A stretch of DNA of 64,000 nucleotides from Sphaerisporangium viridialbum. GTDB taxonomy: Bacteria; Actinomycetota; Actinomycetes; Streptosporangiales; Streptosporangiaceae. The notes beneath the pieces are model-generated. The model worked only from the letters and a program-made list of their open reading frames with translations. It did not search any database and was not told the DNA's origin. The stretch is taken from positions 8,494,001 through 8,558,000 of the forward strand of contig NZ_CP187232.1 of the NCBI RefSeq assembly GCF_049674955.1, in the 5' to 3' direction. Positions 58,773 to 64,000 of this stretch are shown here, piece after piece. Each line of letters starts with the position of its first letter. Positions within the stretch are counted from its first letter, which is position 1. The position numbers were made by a program, and so were the translations under genes.

Positions 58773-60035
58773 TCACGCCTCGGCGGGCACGGGACGCCCG
58801 GCGAGGACGCCGAAGCCGAGCTGGACGCCGCAGACGAGCAGGCCGGTCACCAGCGGCAGCGTCCAGCCGCCGGAGAGCTGGTGGAGCAGCCCTATGAGGA
58901 AGGGGCCGAGGGCCGCGAGCAGGTAGCCGGACGACTGCGCCACCGCCGACAGCGCGGTGACCGAGGCGGGATCGGGCGCCCGCAGGGCGATGATCAGCAG
59001 GGCGAGCGCTATCGAGGCGCCCTGACCGACCCCGAGCACGATCATCCACAGCCACGGCAGCGTGACGGGGGCGATCAGCACGCCGAGGTACCCGGCGACG
59101 GTCAGCAGCGCGGCCACCACGATGTGCGGCACCTGCGACCGGGCGCGTCCCGCGTGCACCGGCACCGTGAGCGTGGCGGCGATCTGCGCGAGGTTGGTCA
59201 GCGCCAGCAGGTAGCCGGCCTGGTCGGCGGGCAGCCCCGCGTCACGGAAGATCGTCGGCAGCCAGGCCAGCATGATGTAGAACGTCAGCGACTGGAAGCC
59301 CATGAAGGCCATGACGTACCAGGTCACGCGCCTGCGCAGCAGCTTGGCGTACGGCCTGCGCCCGCCGCCGTCCCGGTCGCGACGGTGCCGCCGCAGGGCC
59401 TGCGGCGCCCACAGCGCCGCCGCCGCCAGCGCCAGGACCGCCACGGATCCGGCCGCCGCGCGCCAGCCGTACCCCTCCTCGATGGGCACCATGATCGCCG
59501 ACGCCGTGGCCGCGCCCGTCACCAGGCCCGAGACGTAGATGCCGGTGAAGAGCCCGACGCGGTGCGGAAAATGCTGTTTCACCACGCCGGGCATGACCAC
59601 GTTCATGATGGCGATGGCCGTGCCCGCGACGGCGGACCCGGCGTACAGCGCGACAAGGCCGCCCACCCCGCGCAGGACGACCCCCGCGGCGAGGATGAGC
59701 AGGCCGATCAGCAGCGTGCGGTCGAGGCCGAGGCGCGTCGCCAGGGCGGGCGCGACCGGGGCCAGCAGGCCGAGGCAGACCACCATGACCGTGGTGATCG
59801 CCCCGCCCGCCGCGGGGGACAGCGAGAGGTCGTCCATGATCTCGCCGAGCAGCGGCGACACCCCGGCGAGGGCGGGCCGCAGGTTGAGCGAGGCCAGTAC
59901 GAAGCCCGCTATCAGCAGCACCTGCCCCCTGCCGAGCCCTCCGGGCGCGGTTCCGGTGACGGTCGCGGGCTCCCGAGGGGCTCCGGTCGCGGGGGATCCC
60001 GGCTCGGGTTCGGGCTCCGAGGTGGAACTGGTCAT
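58773..60035 (-). CDS. MFS transporter, CynX/NimT family
   Basis: 420 residues with about 12 membrane helices. The CynX/NimT pattern is visible in LLIAGFVLASLNLRPALAGVSPLLGEIMDDLSLSPAAGG. The first 35 residues are disordered and rich in Pro/Glu. It lies 55 bp after the aldehyde dehydrogenase gene on the same strand and may be co-transcribed. The family includes cyanate and nitroimidazole transporters; the substrate is unknown. Confidence 0.91.
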   Translation of the reverse strand: MTSSTSEPEPEPGSPATGAPREPATVTGTAPGGLGRGQVLLIAGFVLASLNLRPALAGVSPLLGEIMDDLSLSPAAGGAITTVMVVCLGLLAPVAPALATRLGLDRTLLIGLLILAAGVVLRGVGGLVALYAGSAVAGTAIAIMNVVMPGVVKQHFPHRVGLFTGIYVSGLVTGAATASAIMVPIEEGYGWRAAAGSVAVLALAAAALWAPQALRRHRRDRDGGGRRPYAKLLRRRVTWYVMAFMGFQSLTFYIMLAWLPTIFRDAGLPADQAGYLLALTNLAQIAATLTVPVHAGRARSQVPHIVVAALLTVAGYLGVLIAPVTLPWLWMIVLGVGQGASIALALLIIALRAPDPASVTALSAVAQSSGYLLAALGPFLIGLLHQLSGGWTLPLVTGLLVCGVQLGFGVLAGRPVPAEA

Positions 60036-60090
60036 AGGGTCGGGAGCCTATCGGTGGCCATCTGAATGGTTACCTGCGGATACCGGCCTT

Positions 60091-61554
60091 TCAGAATGGG
60101 TATCTGGCGATGTCGCCCTGCATGGTCACCCACTGGGTGTCGGTGAACGCCTCGATGTTGGCCCTGGTGCCGCCGAACCTCGATCCGGTGCCGGAGGCCC
60201 CGACCCCGCCGAAGGGCGCGACGGCCTCGTCGTCCACGGTCTGGTCGTTGATGTGGACGATGCCGGTGGGGATGAGGTCGGCCAGGGCCAGCCCCTTCAT
60301 GGCGTCGCGGGTCAGGATGCCGAGTGACAGCCCGTACTCGCTGTCGGCGGCCAGGGACGCCGCCTCCTCCGGCGACGAGAACGCCATGACCGGCGCGACC
60401 GGCCCGAAGACCTCCTCGGCGTACGCGGGCGCGGACGGCGTCAGGTCGGTCAGCACGGTCGGGCGGTAGAAGAGGCCCTCGTACGTGCCGCCCGCCGCGA
60501 GCCGGGCGCCACCGCCGACGCTCCCGGTGACCAGCGCGTGGACCTTGTCCCGCTGGCGCTCGTCGATGAGCGGGCCGAGGGCGACCTCCTGGGTGGCGGG
60601 GTCGCCGACCGGCAGGTGGTCGGCCTTGGCGGCGAGCCGCTCGACGTACTCGTCCTTGATCGAGGCGTGGACCAGGTGCCGTCCCGAGGTCATGCAGATC
60701 TGACCCTGGTGGAAGAACGACCCCCACGCGCCCGCCGAGACGGCGAGGTCGAGGTCGGCGTCGTCGAGGACGATCAGCGCGGAGTTGCCGCCGAGCTCCA
60801 GGTGGACGCGCTTGAGGTGCCGGGCGGCGAGCTCTGCCACCCTGCGCCCCGCCGCCGTCGAGCCGGTGAAGGAGATGACGCGGATGCGGGGGTCGGCGAC
60901 CATCGCCTCCCCCGCGCCGGCGCCGCCGGGCAGCACGTGCAGCAGGCCCGGGGGCAGGCCCGCCTCCTCGAACACGCGAGCCACCGCGACTCCGCCGCAG
61001 ACGGCGGTACGCGGGTCGGGCTTGAACACCACCGCGTTGCCGAGGGCCAGCGCGGGCGCGACGGACCGGATGCCGAGGATCAGCGGCGCGTTGAACGGCG
61101 AGATGACGCCGACGACCCCGGCCGGCACGCGGCGCGCGAGGCTGAGGCGCTTCTTGGCGGTCGGCAGGATCTCGCCGGGCGGCTGGGAGGCCAGCGCGGC
61201 GGCCTCGTAACACTCCTGCGCGGCGACGTGGGTCTCGAAGCCCGCCTTCCCGGGGATCGAGCCCGACTCGCGGATCAGCCATCTCTGGATGTCGGCGGCG
61301 TGCTCCTCGAACAGGCGGCCGGCTCTGCGCAGGACGCCCGCGCGCTCCTCGAACGAGGCGGCGGCCCACTCGCGCTGGGCCTTCGCGGCCCGTACGGACG
61401 CGGCGGCCACGTCCGCGGGACCCGCGACGCCGGCCCGGCCGATCTCGTGCCCGGTGGCGGGCGCGATCACCGGGGCGTCACCGGCCTGGGACGGTACCCA
61501 GCCGTCACCGCCGAACACCGATCCGGACCAGACCTTGGGATCAAGAAAGTCCAC
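60091..61554 (-). CDS. NAD(P)-dependent aldehyde dehydrogenase
   Basis: 487 residues. GTG at 61554 (VDFLDPKVWSGSVF) with GAAAGGGG 8 nt upstream; an alternative GTG at 61599 overlaps the ATPase stop as GTGA. Rossmann and catalytic motifs: VGVISPFNAPLILGIRSVAPALALGNAVVFKP, FTGSTAAGR, catalytic Glu in HLELGGNSALIV and Cys in FFHQGQICMTSGR. The subgroup resembles benzaldehyde/salicylaldehyde-type dehydrogenases. It lies at the end of a NitT/TauT importer operon, so it may oxidise an aldehyde derived from the imported compound. Confidence 0.92.
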   Translation of the reverse strand: MDFLDPKVWSGSVFGGDGWVPSQAGDAPVIAPATGHEIGRAGVAGPADVAAASVRAAKAQREWAAASFEERAGVLRRAGRLFEEHAADIQRWLIRESGSIPGKAGFETHVAAQECYEAAALASQPPGEILPTAKKRLSLARRVPAGVVGVISPFNAPLILGIRSVAPALALGNAVVFKPDPRTAVCGGVAVARVFEEAGLPPGLLHVLPGGAGAGEAMVADPRIRVISFTGSTAAGRRVAELAARHLKRVHLELGGNSALIVLDDADLDLAVSAGAWGSFFHQGQICMTSGRHLVHASIKDEYVERLAAKADHLPVGDPATQEVALGPLIDERQRDKVHALVTGSVGGGARLAAGGTYEGLFYRPTVLTDLTPSAPAYAEEVFGPVAPVMAFSSPEEAASLAADSEYGLSLGILTRDAMKGLALADLIPTGIVHINDQTVDDEAVAPFGGVGASGTGSRFGGTRANIEAFTDTQWVTMQGDIARYPF

Positions 61555-61595
61555 GACGAATCCCCTTTCCGTGGTGCCGTGCCGCCCGCCGGTGC

Positions 61596-62360
61596 TCACC
61601 GGGCGTCCTTCGCTCGCTGGATCTGGGCGTACACCTGGCCGCGCAGCTCGGTGAAGCGCGGGAGCGCCCGCGTGGTGAGCTGGTCACGCTCGTACGGCAG
61701 GTCCACCTTGACGTCCTCCACCACGACGGTGGGGGACGCCGACAGCACGATCACCCGCCGGCCGAGGTAGACGGCCTCGTCGATGTCGTGCGTGATGAAC
61801 AGCGTGGTCGTGCCGAGCCGCTGCCAGATGCGGAGCACCAGGTCCTCCAGCTCCGCGCGGGTCTGCGCGTCGACGGCCGCGAACGGCTCGTCCATGAGCA
61901 GCACCTCCGGCTCATACGCCAGGGCCCGCGCGATCGCCACCCGCTGCTGCATGCCGCCCGAGAGCTGCCAGGGGTACGAGCGCGGCACGTCGGCCAGGCC
62001 CACGGCGGCGAGCGACTCGGCGACCAGCTCCGCGCGGCGCGGACGCGGCAGCCTCTTCTCCTTCAGCGGCAGCTCGACGTTCTGCTGGACCGTCATCCAC
62101 GGGAACAGGCTGCGGCCGTACTCCTGGAACACGACGGCCATGTTGTCGGGCGGCCCCGTCACCGGGACGCCGCCGACGCGGATCGTGCCGGCCGTCGGGG
62201 CGAGCAGCCCGGCGACGCACCGGAGCAGCGTGGTCTTGCCGCATCCCGACGGGCCGACGACGCATGCCAGCTCGCCCGCGTCGAGCTGGAAGGTCAGGTC
62301 GCCGATCGCCTCGCGCCCGGTGGTCTCGTAGATCTTCTTCAGGCCGGTGACCTCAAGCAC
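61596..62360 (-). CDS. NitT/TauT-type ABC importer ATPase
   Basis: 254 residues. Walker A VVGPSGCGKTTLLR, Q-loop VFQEYGRSLFPWMTV, signature QLSGGMQQRVAIARAL, Walker B VLLMDEPFAAVD and H-loop FITHDIDEAV. GTG start, overlapping the upstream permease gene by 8 bp. It belongs to the nitrate/taurine/aliphatic-sulfonate class. Confidence 0.94.
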   Translation of the reverse strand: MLEVTGLKKIYETTGREAIGDLTFQLDAGELACVVGPSGCGKTTLLRCVAGLLAPTAGTIRVGGVPVTGPPDNMAVVFQEYGRSLFPWMTVQQNVELPLKEKRLPRPRRAELVAESLAAVGLADVPRSYPWQLSGGMQQRVAIARALAYEPEVLLMDEPFAAVDAQTRAELEDLVLRIWQRLGTTTLFITHDIDEAVYLGRRVIVLSASPTVVVEDVKVDLPYERDQLTTRALPRFTELRGQVYAQIQRAKDAR

Positions 62361-63138
62361 GGTGGCTCCAATGCCAGGAAAGGACGCGGCGTTCCAGCCA
62401 CCGGAAGAGCACGGAGAGCCCGAACCCCAGCAACCCGAGAAGCAGGATGCCGCTCCACATCTCGGGGATGGCGAAACCGCGCTGGAACAGCACGATGGTG
62501 AATCCGAGCCCGCTGCTGCTGGCGAACATCTCGCTGATCACCATGAGGATGATCCCGATGGACAGCGCCTGCCGGAGCCCCGCCATGATCTGCGGGCCGG
62601 CCCCGCGCAGCACCAGGTGCCGCAGCCGCGCCCGGCCCCGCACGCCGTACATGCGGCAGGTGTCGGAGAGCACCTGGTCGAGCGCCCTGACGCCCTCGGC
62701 CGTGTTCAGCAGGATCGGCCAGACGCATCCGGAGACGATGACGAGGATCTTCATCCCGTTGTCGATGCCGGCCAGCAGCATGATCAGCGGGACGAGCACG
62801 GGCGGGGGGATCGCGCGGAAGAACTCCAGCACCGGCTCGGCCGCCGCGCGCAGCCGTACCGAAAGGCCGATCGGCACGCCGAGGCCCACGCCGAGGACGG
62901 CCGCCAGGACGTACCCGGCGAGCAACCGCGCGACGCTCGGCAGGGCGTCGTCGAGCAGACGCCGCGAGAACCACGTCTCGGCGAACGCCTGGGCGATGCG
63001 CGGCGGGGTGGGCACGTAGAAGCTCTCGGACGTCACGCTGAACGCCCACCACGCGAGGATGAGCAGGACAGGCAGCCCCAGCACGCGGAGCAGCCGCCGG
63101 CCGATCCACCGAGCCCTGCCCCGGCTCGGCGGGGTCAC
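62353..63138 (-). CDS. ABC importer permease (second)
   Basis: 261 residues; GTG at 63138 in a GTGA overlap with the upstream permease. Six membrane helices and the BPD-type EAA loop in DTCRMYGVRGRARLRHLVLRGAGPQIMAGLRQALSIGI. The transporter has two permease genes, the products of which would form a heterodimeric channel. Confidence 0.93.
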   Translation of the reverse strand: MTPPSRGRARWIGRRLLRVLGLPVLLILAWWAFSVTSESFYVPTPPRIAQAFAETWFSRRLLDDALPSVARLLAGYVLAAVLGVGLGVPIGLSVRLRAAAEPVLEFFRAIPPPVLVPLIMLLAGIDNGMKILVIVSGCVWPILLNTAEGVRALDQVLSDTCRMYGVRGRARLRHLVLRGAGPQIMAGLRQALSIGIILMVISEMFASSSGLGFTIVLFQRGFAIPEMWSGILLLGLLGFGLSVLFRWLERRVLSWHWSHRA

Positions 63139-63914
63139 GACGCCACCTCGCCTCGTACGGACGGATGCCACGCGAGCACCCGGCGCTCCAGGGTCCGCAC
63201 GGCCAGGTTGACCACGATGCCGACGAGCCCGGCCAGCACCACCAGCGCGTACATGGTGGCGACCGCGCCGCTGGACTGCGCGATCTGGATCTCCAGGCCG
63301 AGCCCGGGGCTGCCGATGACCAGCTCGGCCGTGATCGCGAGGATGAACGCGACGGCCGCGGCCAGCCTGATGCCGGTCATGACGTACGGCAGGGCCGTGG
63401 GCCACACCACGTGCCGGATACGGGACCATCGCGACAGCCCGTAGGAGCGGGCGGTGTCGTCGGCCACCGTGTCCACGTCGGCGACGCCGTACATGACCTG
63501 GATGAGCACCTGCCAGAACGCGGCGTAGACCACCAGCAGCAGCGTGGACCCGAGCGAGGCGCCGAACAGCAGGGTGGCCAGCGGGATCAGCGCCACGGAG
63601 GGAATCGGCCGCAGGAACTCGACCGTGGAGTTGGAGGCCGCGCGCAGCCCCGGCACCACGTCGATGACGACGCCGATGACGACGGCGGCGAGGAATGCGA
63701 TGGCCAGGCCGAGCGCCCAGCCGCCGATCGTCTCCCCCAGGGCCGTCCACAGCGCGGCCGTACGCAGCTCCGCCGCCAGCGCGCCGAGGATCTCGGACGC
63801 GGGCGGCAGGAACCGCCGGTCGACGACACCCAGCCGGGGGGTCGCCTCCATCACCGCCAGAAGGCAGGCCAGCCCCGCCAGGCCGTACGCGGCCCTGGCC
63901 CTCATGGTCCTCAC
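63135..63914 (-). CDS. ABC importer permease (first)
   Basis: 259 residues, six membrane helices, permease loop DTARSYGLSRWSRIRHVVWPTALPYVMTGIRLAAAVAF. GTG start that overlaps the upstream substrate-binding protein stop (63911-63913). Confidence 0.93.
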   Translation of the reverse strand: MRTMRARAAYGLAGLACLLAVMEATPRLGVVDRRFLPPASEILGALAAELRTAALWTALGETIGGWALGLAIAFLAAVVIGVVIDVVPGLRAASNSTVEFLRPIPSVALIPLATLLFGASLGSTLLLVVYAAFWQVLIQVMYGVADVDTVADDTARSYGLSRWSRIRHVVWPTALPYVMTGIRLAAAVAFILAITAELVIGSPGLGLEIQIAQSSGAVATMYALVVLAGLVGIVVNLAVRTLERRVLAWHPSVRGEVAS

Positions 63915-64000
63915 GGCAGCAGGGTCCCGAGGTCGGGCTTCTGCTTCAGCACGCCGTCGCCGAGGGCGTCGTCCGCGATGGTCTGGATGGACTCGCGGTT
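63911..64000 (-). CDS. Substrate-binding protein of the NitT/TauT importer, C-terminal fragment
   Basis: The minus-strand frame reads NRESIQTIADDALGDGVLKQKPDLGTLLP then stop at 63911, which is a plausible C-terminus of a NitT/TauT binding protein. It continues beyond the window. The stop overlaps the permease start, placing it first in the operon. Confidence 0.75.
   Translation of the reverse strand, partial: NRESIQTIADDALGDGVLKQKPDLGTLLP

Overview
The window is chromosomal DNA of a high-GC actinomycete. Very high GC, many GTG starts, GTGA/ATGA stop-start overlaps, and families such as a DUF5931 (MacS-type) kinase, DUF6328, DUF6458, DUF4235, MEDS/GHKL anti-sigma proteins and ChaB-like proteins point to Streptosporangiaceae or a close relative. 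This is inferred from gene content, not from a marker gene. No rRNA, CRISPR array, intact transposase or integrase was seen. There are two identical tRNA-Lys(CTT) genes and a third, partial copy.

Layout. 1-5.3 kb: secreted M4 protease (cut by the window start), LysR regulator, SDR, STAS protein and a CBM48-like protein. 5.3-7.1 kb: a stress-signalling cluster (MEDS-GHKL kinase-like protein, STAS, second MEDS protein) in which the kinase gene carries an in-frame stop and the second MEDS gene a frameshift. 7.2-12.6 kb: an accessory stretch with a small repeat protein, a translationally coupled pair (nucleotide-cyclase-like protein plus a large STAND-like protein with a degenerate P-loop), a tRNA-Lys fragment with terminator, two small envelope proteins and an intact tRNA-Lys. 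12.8-23 kb: many small stress or envelope proteins (PRC-barrel, DUF1360, DUF6328, BON, DUF4235, a LEA-like repeat protein, ChaB, DUF6458), several behind GTTT-N13-16-GGGTA/GGGAA promoters typical of SigB/SigF-like factors, plus two glycosyltransferases and an SDR.

23-41.5 kb: GNAT, AzlCD, MacS/MacR-like two-component system, MBL hydrolase, NlpC/P60 hydrolase, ABC-F protein, metallophosphoesterase coupled to a 4'-phosphopantetheinyl transferase, esterase, ABC-2 exporter, MarR with a divergent flavoprotein, cold-shock protein with a hairpin-containing leader, and two divergent cell-surface proteins, one with an LPFTG sortase signal. 41.5-49 kb: a very large TPR-CHAT protein divergent from a CBS/zinc-ribbon protein and membrane protein, followed by an erythromycin-esterase-family protein. 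49-53.5 kb: tRNA-Lys, a secreted double-psi-barrel-like protein behind a recognisable c-di-AMP (ydaO) riboswitch, OsmC, an oxidoreductase and a small membrane protein. 53.4-64 kb: LacI regulator with palindromic operator facing an amidohydrolase-cupin operon, GDPD, an orphan substrate-binding lipoprotein, a CynX-type MFS carrier, and a NitT/TauT-type ABC importer coupled to an aldehyde dehydrogenase, running off the window end.

The most novel-looking parts are the cyclase-like/STAND-like pair at 7.9-10.8 kb, the CHAT neighbourhood at 41.5-47.7 kb, and the decayed stress-switch cluster at 5.3-7.1 kb.
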